From the NCBI GenBank assembly GCA_902556425.1, contig CACDWG010000009.1, positions 28,402-92,401 of the forward strand: DNA of 64,000 bases. The letters are read 5' to 3'. Of this stretch, positions 33,876 to 42,793 are shown one piece after another. The notes beneath the pieces were generated by a model that saw only the letters and a list, made by a program, of their open reading frames with translations, was not told the origin of the DNA and made no database searches. The position numbers and the translations under genes are program-made. Position 1 is the stretch's first letter. Every line of letters starts with the position of its first letter. The stretch comes from UBA4421 sp002704225. GTDB taxonomy: Bacteria > Pseudomonadota > Gammaproteobacteria > Pseudomonadales > Azotimanducaceae.

Positions 33876-35885
33876 GTGAGAAACGTGAGTAAACGGGTGT
33901 CAGGTTCCATTGTGGTTTTTGCGCTGATGGCGATGGTCTTTGGCTGTTCTGAAGGAGAGGGCACAAGCGAGAGCCATAAAACGGCGATGACTGAAGCGCC
34001 TGCGGTACAAGCTCCCTCCGTGCGGGCTGCGCTTGAAAGCACGCGTTACGCCTATTTCGGCGACCTCCACGTTCACACCGCGTATTCCATGGATGCCTTT
34101 CAGTTCGGCACCTTGGCGACACCCGATGACGCTTATCGCTATGCCAAGGGAGAGGCGATTAAGCACCCGGCAGGCTTTGACATGCAGCTCGAGCGTCCTT
34201 TGGACTTCTATGCGGTAACCGATCACGGCATTTATCTCGGCGTGGTCAGGGCAGGGGCGGATACCTCAACGGAAATTTCTGGGTATCCGGCGATGCAGTC
34301 GATCCACAACCTAAACGCCGCTGAAAACCTGACGCTTGAGAGCGTTCCCACACGCAACTTCCGTGCTTGGATTGGTCAGTTCAGACGGGCAATGGCAGGT
34401 TCGGAACCTTTGAAGGCAGAGGTGGAACGCGTCATGCGAAGCGCTTGGGCTGATGAGATTCAAGCGGCCGATCGTCATTACCAGCCCGGTAAGTTCACCA
34501 CCTTTGCCGCCTACGAGTTCTCAACCACGAAGCCGGACGGCGGCAGCATGCACCGCAACGTGGTTTTTCGAGGCACTGACGATTTGCCTGGGATGCCCTT
34601 TAGTCGGCTCGATTCGCTGGACCCAGAAGACTTGTGGGACTGGATGGACAATCTCAGAGAAGAAAAGGGCGTTGATAGTCTGGCGATCCCGCACAATTCC
34701 AACAAGTCTAATGGACAGATGTTTGCTCTAACGACTTGGGCAGGCGACCCTATGACGCTGGAGCACAACGAAAAACGTATGCGTAACGAACCCTTGGTGG
34801 AAATCACCCAAGTCAAGGGCACATCGGAAACGCACCCGGCGCTGTCGATGAACGATGAATGGGCCGGTTTTGAAATCGATCCCTATGTGGCCGGTGGTGG
34901 CGGCTTGAGAATCGCTAAACCAGCCGGTGGTTATGTGCGTGATGCGATGAAACAGGGACTGGTGCTGGAGTCAGAGGGTCTGGGTAATCCGTTCCAATAT
35001 GGATTTATCGGATCGTCTGATACGCATACCGGAGCAGGTTCCTTTGATGAATCCAATTTCTTCTCAAAGGTAGGACTTCTGGACTCCACCCCGGCATTGC
35101 GCGGATTTGTGCCGATCAGCGACGAGGACTTGGAGGTTCTGCAACTCCTTGATGCGGACGAATCCACGTTCTATGTCGGGCCCGATGGCAGGCGCTATCT
35201 GTTGGCTAGAGCCTCGGTCTACGGCGCCTCTGGTTTGGCGGCAGTATGGGCAGAGCAGAACACGCGAGAGTCCATCTACGATGCCTTTCGTCGTAAGGAG
35301 ACGTTTGCCACATCAGGCCCGCGCATGCGCGTGCGCTTTTTTGCTGGCTACGACCTTGATGCTGGGATGCTGAGCGCCGCCGATGGTATGGCTCATGCCT
35401 ATGCGGGAGGCGTTCCGATGGGCAGCGATTTGATGGCCAAGAGCGGAGACACGCCTACGTTTATGGTGTGGGCTGCGAGAGACGCGATGTCCGCCCCGCT
35501 GCAGCGAGTGCAAATCATCAAGGGCTGGGTTGCCGAGGGTGAAACCCAAGAGCGGGTATATGATGTTGGTTGCTCGGATGGCCTTGCCGTCGACCCAGTG
35601 ACTCATCGTTGTCCGGACAACGATGCCAAAGTGAATGTAGCGGATTGCGCCATTTCTGCTGATCGAGGCGCCAGCGAACTGAAGGCGCTGTGGCAGGACC
35701 CAGAATTCGACCATACACAAAAAGCATTTTATTACGCGAGGGTTCTGGAAAATCCAACCTGTCGATGGTCGACCTGGGACGCCATACGCGCCGGTGTCCC
35801 ACCTCGGGAAGACGTTGGAGTGTTGATTCAAGAAAGAGCTTGGTCTTCGCCGATCTGGCTGACGCCGCCTGAGGGCAAGGGGTAG
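33876..35885 (+). CDS. DUF3604 lipoprotein
   Basis: 669 aa. GTG start with GGAG about 8 nt upstream. Residues 8-24 are a lipoprotein signal with a lipobox ending in Cys 24 (VFGC). The DUF3604 core begins YFGDLHVHTAYSMDAF, a PHP-like metal motif, and continues with VTDHGIYLG, FAAYEFS, IPHNSN and GSSDTHTGAG, which together should bind two or three metal ions. Such proteins are predicted phosphoesterase- or hydrolase-like and common in marine bacteria, but unproven. Two Cys pairs near the C-terminus (GCSDG, RCPDN) could form disulfides. Likely anchored in the periplasm or outer membrane. Confidence 0.88.
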   Translation: MRNVSKRVSGSIVVFALMAMVFGCSEGEGTSESHKTAMTEAPAVQAPSVRAALESTRYAYFGDLHVHTAYSMDAFQFGTLATPDDAYRYAKGEAIKHPAGFDMQLERPLDFYAVTDHGIYLGVVRAGADTSTEISGYPAMQSIHNLNAAENLTLESVPTRNFRAWIGQFRRAMAGSEPLKAEVERVMRSAWADEIQAADRHYQPGKFTTFAAYEFSTTKPDGGSMHRNVVFRGTDDLPGMPFSRLDSLDPEDLWDWMDNLREEKGVDSLAIPHNSNKSNGQMFALTTWAGDPMTLEHNEKRMRNEPLVEITQVKGTSETHPALSMNDEWAGFEIDPYVAGGGGLRIAKPAGGYVRDAMKQGLVLESEGLGNPFQYGFIGSSDTHTGAGSFDESNFFSKVGLLDSTPALRGFVPISDEDLEVLQLLDADESTFYVGPDGRRYLLARASVYGASGLAAVWAEQNTRESIYDAFRRKETFATSGPRMRVRFFAGYDLDAGMLSAADGMAHAYAGGVPMGSDLMAKSGDTPTFMVWAARDAMSAPLQRVQIIKGWVAEGETQERVYDVGCSDGLAVDPVTHRCPDNDAKVNVADCAISADRGASELKALWQDPEFDHTQKAFYYARVLENPTCRWSTWDAIRAGVPPREDVGVLIQERAWSSPIWLTPPEGKG

Positions 35886-36000
35886 CAATCTCATTCGCTT
35901 CAGGGACTCGCGACCAGACCGGTACACAGATAGTTTTTGCTTCTACCCGTTGCTACTGTAGTTTAGCTCCTCATATTCACTACAGGTTTGGCGGGGATTC

Positions 36001-36978
36001 ATGCAGTACAACAAGCTCGGACAGCTGTTCGATGTCGGCGCGTATACCCTGGGCGGCGGCGGAATCGGTCAGGTATGGGGTGAGACCAACCGGGAAGAAG
36101 CTGTCGCAACCGTGCGCGAAGCCTACGACGCCGGCATTACGTTGTTCGATATGGCCCCGCTTTATGGCAACGGAGAGGCAGAACGGGTGATGGGTTTGGC
36201 GTTCCCTGATGGTTACCCTGCCGATGTGCGTCTCACCACCAAGTGCATGGTGGGTGCAATTGCCCGAGAAGAGATCGAAGCGCGTTTAGTCGGTTCTTTG
36301 ACGGAAAGTTTTGAACGGCTCGGTCGCGACTATGTGGATGTGTATGTTCTGCATGGATACATTATCCCGGATGGCTGGCAGGACACAATTCGAGTCAGGG
36401 CGCTACCCCATATTGCTGTGGAATATTCAACCTACCGAGATGTCGTCATCCCCACATTCGAGTCGTTGATCGCCGCAGGGAAAATAGGGGCTTTTGGCAT
36501 TACGGCGGCGAGTACCCAAGGGACCAACCTGGCGGCCATCGAAGGTGTGCCTAGCCCGGGGCTGGTTCAGTGCATTACCAATGTGCTCGACTCCCCAGGC
36601 AGTATGGCCATCACTACCGAGACGCCTGCACCACGAGAGGTGGTTCGCGTCGCCAAAGAACAGGGCGTGGGTGTGATGGGGATTCGCGCCGTTGCCGCTG
36701 GTGCGTTGACCGCGCAAGTGGATCGGACCGTTAAACCGGACTCCGGTGAAGCCAAGGATTTCGTAAGGGCCGAACCGTTTCGTAGGCTTGCCAGCGATAT
36801 GAATACATCGCCGGCAGCACTGGCGCATCGCTATGCCTTGTCGATGCCCGGGGTCGACACGGTTGTTCTAGGGGTCAAAAACCGTGAGGAACTCGCGGAA
36901 TGCTTGCAGGCTGAGGCATTGCCTCGGTTTACCGAGGACGAAATGAAAACCATCGAACAGCACGCAGGAGGCTCATAA
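36001..36978 (+). CDS. Aldo/keto reductase family protein
   Basis: 325 aa TIM-barrel oxidoreductase. FDMAPLYGNGEAERVMGLA holds the catalytic Asp and Tyr, TTKCMVG holds the catalytic Lys, and VLHGY the position of the usual His. The C-terminal DTVVLGVKNREELAECL is the NADP(H) binding segment. The stop codon overlaps an ATG (TAATG, 36976-36980) that opens a 26-codon ORF ending at the GTG of the next gene. Confidence 0.88.
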   Translation: MQYNKLGQLFDVGAYTLGGGGIGQVWGETNREEAVATVREAYDAGITLFDMAPLYGNGEAERVMGLAFPDGYPADVRLTTKCMVGAIAREEIEARLVGSLTESFERLGRDYVDVYVLHGYIIPDGWQDTIRVRALPHIAVEYSTYRDVVIPTFESLIAAGKIGAFGITAASTQGTNLAAIEGVPSPGLVQCITNVLDSPGSMAITTETPAPREVVRVAKEQGVGVMGIRAVAAGALTAQVDRTVKPDSGEAKDFVRAEPFRRLASDMNTSPAALAHRYALSMPGVDTVVLGVKNREELAECLQAEALPRFTEDEMKTIEQHAGGS

Positions 36979-37054
36979 TGGGTGTCTGTGTCTGCGACCG
37001 GGTAGTAGTAGCCTTAGGAGTAAGTGTCCACCGCAAAACGTGTAGGAGCGGCCT

Positions 37055-37789
37055 GTGAGCTTAACCCTGTCAGCAGTTGGGCTGTGTGTTCTGATCGTGG
37101 CTTGGACCGTGTGGCTCAAAAAAGCCTTTCGTCAGGCTTTGCCGAGAAATCTTCTTGGGTTCGCTGTGTCGATGTTTCTGGGTCTTGGTTTAGTCGCTTC
37201 CTCTTTTTTCTTTGAAGTTACGTCCCTGAGCGGCCTGATCGCCCTGCCTGCATTGGCTTTAGGTCTTTTTTGGTTCGCTTCAGCTGCGTTAGGCGGACAA
37301 AAAACGAACGTGCCAAAAATTGCCGTTGGGCAACCGCTCCCAGAGTTTTCGGCGCTAAACGAAGACGCCTCGATGTTTCGCAGTGGGGAAATGGAAGGCT
37401 CACCCTATTTACTTAAATTTTTTCGAGGTCATTGGTGACCTTACTGTGTGGCCGAGCTTAAACGCTGGCAAGAGCTTCGGTCGGAGCTCCAGATTTCACT
37501 CAACATGATTGCTGTATCACCGGATTCCCCCAAGGACATATCCAAGAGCAAGGGCCAACATGGGCTGCAGGCCCGAATGCTGTCGGATCAGAGCTTAGCA
37601 GCGACCACTGCGTTGGGTTTAAAGAATGTGGGCACCAATATGCCTCCGCGTGCGCTGCCGGTACCAACGTCGATTTTAGTCAGTGGCGAAGGGATTGTGC
37701 TATGGATTGACCAAGCGGAGCACTATACGGATCGTTCTGATACCAGCGTCGTAAAGGCTGCGCTGGATACGTATTTGGACTGCACCTGA
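37055..37789 (+). CDS. Membrane-anchored peroxiredoxin-like selenoprotein (in-frame TGA as Sec)
   Basis: 244 residues if the TGA at 37436-37438 is read as selenocysteine. GTG start with AGGAG 6 nt upstream (37044-37048). Residues 1-80 form three membrane helices. The C-terminal domain is AhpC/TSA-like: VGQPLPEFSALNED, then FFRGHW-U-PYCVAELKRW with Sec 128 and Cys 131, then NMIAVSPDSPKD. Cysteine homologues have WCPYC here, so TGA exactly replaces the first Cys of a CxxC redox site. The frame stays open for 117 codons after the TGA with family-like sequence. It should reduce hydroperoxides or thiol-disulfide partners at the membrane. A nonsense mutation or sequencing error (TGT to TGA) is the alternative. 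Confidence 0.85.
37450..37482 (+). promoter_or_regulatory. Candidate bacterial SECIS hairpin
   Basis: The stem begins 11 nt after the TGA: GGCCGA (37450-37455) pairs with TCGGTC (37477-37482), then, past one bulged T (37476), GCTT (37456-37459) pairs with GAGC (37472-37475). The 12-nt loop AAACGCTGGCAA carries GG at 37467-37468, 29 nt from the TGA. Distance and a loop GG fit the known bacterial SECIS pattern that recruits SelB. Confidence 0.6.
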
Positions 37790-37825
37790 GGGTGCGATTC
37801 TGAACGTGTTCAAGTTGCTATCAAT

Positions 37826-38488
37826 ATGAAGCTGGATAAATCCTCGCAGCAAGGCGTTCGGTCGGATCTTGCCGATATTGTTGGGACGCATTTTAGGTCT
37901 GAGTGGCAGCGCCCGATCGGTGCGCATTCGACAGCGGCCTTCGAGGCCGTTCGCGATCGGGTGGAGGCTTCGGCAGCACCTCTGATCATCGATTCCTGCT
38001 GCGGCACCGGTGACAGCACACGTAATTTAGCTGCTGCGTTTGTCGATGCCTTGGTTCTTGGCGTCGATAAATCGGCGCATCGACTGGCGCGTCACCGGGA
38101 TGGCGACGCGCAAAACTACATCATGCTGCGGGCAGACGTGAATGATTTTTGGCGGCTGGCAGTTGACGCGGGCTGGCGGCCGGCACGGCACTATCTGTTG
38201 TATCCCAACCCCTATCCTAAGGCGGCTCAAATTCGCAAACGCTGGTACGCCTCGCCTGCCTTTCCTACCCTGATCAAACTTGGTGGAGTGCTCACGGTTC
38301 GTACCAATTGGGCTTTATATGCAGAAGAATTTGCGTGTGCGCTTGCTGTTGCCAACCGCAATGTCAGTCGTCGAATACTCATAAATGAGCCGCCTGTTTC
38401 AGCATTTGAAACCAAGTATCAAGAGCGTGGCCACGACCTCTTTGAGGTGGTCAGTGATTTGAATGATCGTCGTACAGCCGCAGAGTGA
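37826..38488 (+). CDS. TrmB-like tRNA (guanine-N7) methyltransferase family protein
   Basis: 220 aa SAM-dependent Rossmann methyltransferase. IIDSCCGTGDSTRNLA is the SAM motif I, and LGVDKSAHRL follows as in TrmB. The catalytic loop reads YPNPYPKAAQIRKRW, against FPDPWPKKRHHKRR in canonical TrmB, so this is a divergent branch. Its target may be tRNA m7G46 or something else. It starts 37 nt after the selenoprotein gene and could be cotranscribed. Confidence 0.75.
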   Translation: MKLDKSSQQGVRSDLADIVGTHFRSEWQRPIGAHSTAAFEAVRDRVEASAAPLIIDSCCGTGDSTRNLAAAFVDALVLGVDKSAHRLARHRDGDAQNYIMLRADVNDFWRLAVDAGWRPARHYLLYPNPYPKAAQIRKRWYASPAFPTLIKLGGVLTVRTNWALYAEEFACALAVANRNVSRRILINEPPVSAFETKYQERGHDLFEVVSDLNDRRTAAE

Positions 38489-38627
38489 ATGGGTCGCTTG
38501 GCCCGATGCGATTGTTCTTGGATAGATCGGTGGCGTATGTCATCTTTTGGTTAACACCTCAACCCAGCCTCTTTGAACCCTCTCGGGCGGCACCACAGCC
38601 AAGCCCTTTATTCGTTGGAGCCATGTC

Positions 38628-39956
38628 GTGAGTAATTCTTCGCCGTTGATTGACGTACCCTTGGGCCCCACGATGCTTAGGCTCGCCGTGCCTGGCGTCA
38701 TCGGCGCGCTGCTAACATCCCTGCCGGGTTTGTTCGAGGCTGCATTTTTGAAAGCGGCCGGTGCGGAGGCCCTTGCGGCTGCAGCGCTGGTGTACCCATT
38801 GGTGATTCTGTCCGGCATGTTCTCTGCCGGTGCTTTTGGTGGGGCGGTCAGCGGTTTTATCGCTCGCGCCATTGGTTCAGGCGATGCTGAGGAGGCGAGT
38901 GGTGTGCTTGTTTGCGCTGTTCTGATCTCTCTGGGCGGTGGTGTGCTGATGTGGTTGTTGGTCGTGCTCTTCGGCCCGCTCTTGTATCAGTCTGCGACGG
39001 ATAACGTTACGGTCATTGAGTCTGCCCGATACTACGCGGCGTTGTTGTTTCCGGTCATTCCCGCGTACTGGTTGATCAACATGCTGTCCTCTGTCTTGCG
39101 GGGTAGTGGCGATATGAAACGACCGGCGATAGTGGCGGCGAGCTTGCTCGTGTCCTACATTCTGTTGGCTTGGTTGCTGATTCCCTTGGATGGATCGGGC
39201 ACGATGCTCGCTATTGAGGGTGCCGCATCTGCCATGGCGGGGTCCTATGTGTTTGCAGCAGCCCTAGTGATTTATTTTATTGTTCATCCCAGTCAGCCCA
39301 TTCGTTTTCGCATAAGCGCCTTTCGCTCCGAGCTGTTGGCGCGCATTCTCAAGCAGGGGCTGTTGGCGGCCACGCAATCGGTGATGACCATTGTTTATGC
39401 CATGGTAACGACGGTCATTTTCAGTGCCTACGGCACAGATTGGTTAGCCGGTTTCGGTCTCGCGGTTCGGCTCGAACTGATCATGGTGCCTGTGATTTTT
39501 GGGATTGGTGCATCAATGATCGCCATCGTCGGAGCCTATGTTGGCGCCGGCAGGCGTGCTGAAGCCATTGCTATCGCCTGGCGGGGTGTTCTAGTGAATG
39601 TAATGCTGATAGGAACGCTGGGTTTGATGTTGGCGGTTTTCCCCAACGGGTGGTGTGCCATGGTGGGTAGCGACCCAGCGGTCATAGGGAGTTGCGGCCA
39701 AGCCTTAACCGTTGTTGCGCCGACCTATGCTTTCTTCGCGCTGGGCTTGAGCTGCTACTTGGCGAGTCAGGCGCTGAATACGCTGTCCTACCCGGTGTTG
39801 GGCGCCTTAGTCCGGCTGCTTGTTGTGTCTAGCGGCTTATTCTGGATTGGCGCAGAGACGTCGATTGATGCAGGCCTGTACCTCGTGGCGCTGGCGGCAG
39901 TGGCCTACGGTCTCGTGGTGGCGCTGGGTCTGCGGATGGGGCCTTGGAAGGTTTAG
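38628..39956 (+). CDS. MATE family multidrug efflux transporter
   Basis: 442 aa with about 12 hydrophobic helices arranged in two MatE halves. The start is GTG, with GGAG 8 nt upstream; the ATG at 38623 is followed at once by TGA. The TMLRLAVPGVIGALLTSLPGLFEAAF N-terminus and QSVMTIVYAMVTTVIFSAYG at the second half are typical. MATE proteins export cationic compounds using Na+ or H+. It ends overlapping the convergent GH43 gene by 4 nt. Confidence 0.9.
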   Translation: MSNSSPLIDVPLGPTMLRLAVPGVIGALLTSLPGLFEAAFLKAAGAEALAAAALVYPLVILSGMFSAGAFGGAVSGFIARAIGSGDAEEASGVLVCAVLISLGGGVLMWLLVVLFGPLLYQSATDNVTVIESARYYAALLFPVIPAYWLINMLSSVLRGSGDMKRPAIVAASLLVSYILLAWLLIPLDGSGTMLAIEGAASAMAGSYVFAAALVIYFIVHPSQPIRFRISAFRSELLARILKQGLLAATQSVMTIVYAMVTTVIFSAYGTDWLAGFGLAVRLELIMVPVIFGIGASMIAIVGAYVGAGRRAEAIAIAWRGVLVNVMLIGTLGLMLAVFPNGWCAMVGSDPAVIGSCGQALTVVAPTYAFFALGLSCYLASQALNTLSYPVLGALVRLLVVSSGLFWIGAETSIDAGLYLVALAAVAYGLVVALGLRMGPWKV

Positions 39957-41026
39957 GGCTGACAAACTGTAGGCCATTGATCTTCGGTCCAGTTCAAGGC
40001 CCGAATCTGCAAATGCGCTAAGTGATTTTTTGCCGGTAATTTCGCGTGATGGACAAGCCAGTGCCGGTCGTCTGCCTGCATGATATCGCCGTGTCCCGTT
40101 GCGACGAAGGGTGGATCGGTTGCGATCAACAACGATCCCCCGCCGAGGTATAAGGGCCAGCCTTGTTGATCAATGTAGGGACCAGTGACCTCCTTTGATC
40201 GCCCAAACCGCATTTGGTAGCTCGTGTCGTCATAGATGCAGCAATGGTTGAAGGACATGAACAGATAGTAGTATCCGTCGCGAAAAGTGATAAACGGCGC
40301 TTCGATGATCGGGTCTTCTTGTAAGAGCCAACGCTGGGCTAACGTCGTATACGCCGCATCGTCTGCTGGCTTTAGCGTTTTAGGATCAAGTTGAATCAAC
40401 TTGATGCCGCCGATGGTGGAACCGAAGACCAGCCAAGGGATGTTCTCTTCATCAACGAAGAACTGGGCATCAATAGCATTGAATGTGGCGTCATCGTTGC
40501 CGCAATAGATCGGCACATCGTCATAAAAAGGTTTAGATCGCAAGATAAGCCCATGGTCGACCCACGCGTAATCGGGGTGCTCTGGGTCTAATACCGCATT
40601 CGATGCCAAGCCCGTTGCTGCGTTGCAGGTGTCGGAAATATGCGATTGATAGAACAGCAGATATCGGCCTTGGTAATAGGAAATGTCCGGTGCGCCAATG
40701 TGGTCAGCCTCTGGAAGTTCGCGCAACAGCCAGTCTGGCATTGCGTCAAATACCGCACCGGACGCCTGCCAGTTTGTGAGGTCCGCTGACTGATAAAAAC
40801 TGCCCAATGCACTCGACGAATAGACGTAGTACCTATCGTCAAAGTGCTCGATCGACGGGTCGTGAATGGGACTGGTGGCGGCGTCATTGTCGACGACGTT
40901 AGGGCTAATCTGACAGGTCAGTGGTCGCTCGCTGCAGCCTACGATGGTGAGCAGAGCGATCCCCAGCCAAGGCCTGATTCTACGGCGGCGTTCGGATGTA
41001 CCGATTGAGCTACAAATCCTGAACAT
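39953..41026 (-). CDS. Glycosyl hydrolase family 43 lipoprotein (arabinanase-like)
   Basis: 357 aa. A lipoprotein signal ends in LLTIVGC. The five-bladed beta-propeller of GH43 is indicated by HDPSIEHFDDRYYVYSS (catalytic base Asp), APDISYYQGRYLLFYQ, IDAQFFVDEENIPWLVFG, and DPIIEAPFITFRDGYYYLF (catalytic acid Glu in EAP). It probably hydrolyses arabinan or xylan oligosaccharides in the periplasm or at the outer membrane. Its start overlaps the LLM gene end by 17 nt, so the two are cotranscribed. Confidence 0.9.
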   Translation of the reverse strand: MFRICSSIGTSERRRRIRPWLGIALLTIVGCSERPLTCQISPNVVDNDAATSPIHDPSIEHFDDRYYVYSSSALGSFYQSADLTNWQASGAVFDAMPDWLLRELPEADHIGAPDISYYQGRYLLFYQSHISDTCNAATGLASNAVLDPEHPDYAWVDHGLILRSKPFYDDVPIYCGNDDATFNAIDAQFFVDEENIPWLVFGSTIGGIKLIQLDPKTLKPADDAAYTTLAQRWLLQEDPIIEAPFITFRDGYYYLFMSFNHCCIYDDTSYQMRFGRSKEVTGPYIDQQGWPLYLGGGSLLIATDPPFVATGHGDIMQADDRHWLVHHAKLPAKNHLAHLQIRALNWTEDQWPTVCQP

Positions 41027-42098
41027 GAGGAATGATGTCCTTACTGATACGTTCGAGTACTTGGTGCCGAGTATCGAAGTTGGGCAACACCATCACTTGA
41101 TTCAACCCAGCAGAGGCTAAGCCATGCAGTCGCTCGATCAGTTGATCCTGAGTGCCGATCATATTGGCTGCTTGCAGCACGCTGGGCGTCAGGAATTGTT
41201 CCTCCTCCGGTAGAACCCAGCAGTTGTGGCCGGCATGGATGCGCTGGTGAACACGCTCCGCGGGTTCGCGACTGAGCAAGGCGCAGTAGTCGTCCCATAT
41301 TTCGGCCAACCAATTTGGCGGCTGGTGGCCAAAATTTCGAAACTGATCAAAGGCATAGTGCACGCTGGCCATGGCCATCGCGCCACATTCACGCTTTACT
41401 CGAGGTGAATCCATCGGTTCTTGCGGGTCTAACACGGTGATGCAGGTGAGTGCTGTGTTGTAGAAGTTCGCCTCGCTGCCTCCTGGGGCCAAGGCGCGGC
41501 TCGATGCTCTCGCACCCTCGTGCACCGCTGCTAACGATTGTCTGACGGCACTCTGTGTGGATACGCCGAGTACAGCGCCATCGCCGTAAGTGCCCGCAAG
41601 GGCGAGAGATCTTGGGCCAAAACCCGAGACGAAGAGGGGGATCGGATCCTTGAAATTAACGAATCCGTCCTCGGGCATAATATGTCTGATGGGTATGTCG
41701 CGGTCTCCGTGTTTCAGCCAAGCCTCCTCCCCGCGCATGAGAGGTACCAGAGTTTCCAGATAGGCATCGAATTCGGCGATTTTTTGCGGCGGCATTCCCA
41801 TGATACGTCTGGCCGTGTTACCCGAACCGACACCGAGGAAAGTTCGTCCGGGGGCGAGGGCATTGATGGTAGCGATGCCTGCGGCATTGACCGCAGCGGG
41901 GCGAGTGCCTGAGACGGCAACACCGGTGCCGAGCTTGATGGTTTCGGTGCGCTCAGCCGCAAGTGCCAGGCTTGCGTAGACATCTGACCAAAGCATTTGC
42001 GAGTCGGCCATCCAAGCGTGGCTAAATCCGAGCTGCTCGGCATGCACGACGTAATCAATGTCCGTCACTCGTGAGGCGACGCAAACGCCAATATCCAT
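41010..42098 (-). CDS. LLM class flavin-dependent oxidoreductase
   Basis: 362 aa from ATG 42098, with AGGAGAG about 6 nt upstream; the in-frame codon at 42119 is less likely. Luciferase-like TIM barrel: SHAWMADSQMLWSDVYASLALAAERTE, GTGVAVSGTRPAAVNAAGIATI and FLGVGSGNTARRIMG are the classical segments, with FVSGFGPRSLALAGTYGDG. Uses FMNH2 or F420H2 to oxidise or reduce a substrate. F420 genes are not seen here, so FMN is likelier. A perfect ATGGTCA/TGACCAT palindrome lies 31 nt upstream. Confidence 0.88.
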   Translation of the reverse strand: MDIGVCVASRVTDIDYVVHAEQLGFSHAWMADSQMLWSDVYASLALAAERTETIKLGTGVAVSGTRPAAVNAAGIATINALAPGRTFLGVGSGNTARRIMGMPPQKIAEFDAYLETLVPLMRGEEAWLKHGDRDIPIRHIMPEDGFVNFKDPIPLFVSGFGPRSLALAGTYGDGAVLGVSTQSAVRQSLAAVHEGARASSRALAPGGSEANFYNTALTCITVLDPQEPMDSPRVKRECGAMAMASVHYAFDQFRNFGHQPPNWLAEIWDDYCALLSREPAERVHQRIHAGHNCWVLPEEEQFLTPSVLQAANMIGTQDQLIERLHGLASAGLNQVMVLPNFDTRHQVLERISKDIIPHVQDL

Positions 42099-42128
42099 AG
42101 GGTCTCTCCTGTCTTGCATGCTTGAACG

Positions 42129-42147
42129 ATGGTCAAGCCATGACCAT
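42129..42147. promoter_or_regulatory. Operator-like palindrome upstream of the LLM gene
   Basis: ATGGTCA (42129-42135) and TGACCAT (42141-42147) form a perfect 7-5-7 inverted repeat. It lies 31 nt upstream of the LLM gene start and would overlap its promoter. The regulator is unknown. Confidence 0.35.
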
Positions 42148-42281
42148 AGCGCACATCAGGGAGAATAAAAAAATAGCCGGTAAGCCATTTAACGAAGAAA
42201 AAGTGCGCTTATGAGCCCATCAAGAGGGCCTGGCAGAAACCACAGCCCGCAAAAGCGGACGTGAGAGCGAATTGAAGATGG

Positions 42282-42773
42282 TCAACATTTTCGCATCGCG
42301 GCGCGGCCCAGCAGATACATCACGAAGAAGGTAAAAAACATCCCGCCGCCGCCACTGAGAAAGGCAATGGCTCCCCAGATGTCGGCGCTACCGTAAATCG
42401 TATCGTCTACGGACAAGCCTCGGTTCGGCGCAAGGTTTCCGGCCCAGTAAAAGATGGTGTTCGCCCAGCCAGTGATGATCAGTGACCAGGAGCCAAGCCG
42501 AAAATCCCGCTCCGACAGTTCGAGTTTGGTTGCCAGATTGATTAGGGCGATCAACAGGATGCCGTTAAGTATCCCGCCGACGTGAGCGGTGGCCCAGCCT
42601 CGGTCTGAACCCGGTATGGATACGTCCCACACCGGCAAGGGCCAGAGATTCACTGCGTCCAACAGAGAAAAGGTCAGCATGAGTCCAGCGATCAAACCGA
42701 TGCTGAGTACGATGATGGCGTGCAGAACAACGCGGTTAAAGTAGGCGCTGCTTTGGGTGCTGAGATCTGTCAT
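42282..42773 (-). CDS. Styrene-oxide isomerase / hydroxylaminobenzene mutase-like membrane protein
   Basis: 163 aa from ATG 42773, because GGAG lies 8 nt upstream of it; the ATG at 42779 is too close. Four membrane helices. TAHVGGILNGILLIALINLA and GSWSLIITGWANTIFYWAGN match the AHxxGxxNGxxL and W-x(5)-G-x-A-N pattern of StyC and HabB-type enzymes, which isomerise epoxides or hydroxylamines. It is the last gene of the six-gene minus-strand operon. The call rests on pattern recall and needs a search. Confidence 0.55.
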   Translation of the reverse strand: MTDLSTQSSAYFNRVVLHAIIVLSIGLIAGLMLTFSLLDAVNLWPLPVWDVSIPGSDRGWATAHVGGILNGILLIALINLATKLELSERDFRLGSWSLIITGWANTIFYWAGNLAPNRGLSVDDTIYGSADIWGAIAFLSGGGGMFFTFFVMYLLGRAAMRKC

Positions 42774-42793
42774 CTGCATGACTCCGTTTTGCG

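Noticed and set aside
37448..37789. A separate gene starting at GTG 37448
   Set aside because: It begins inside a conserved redox motif, has no ribosome binding site and is in frame with the preceding ORF; one Sec-containing gene explains it better.
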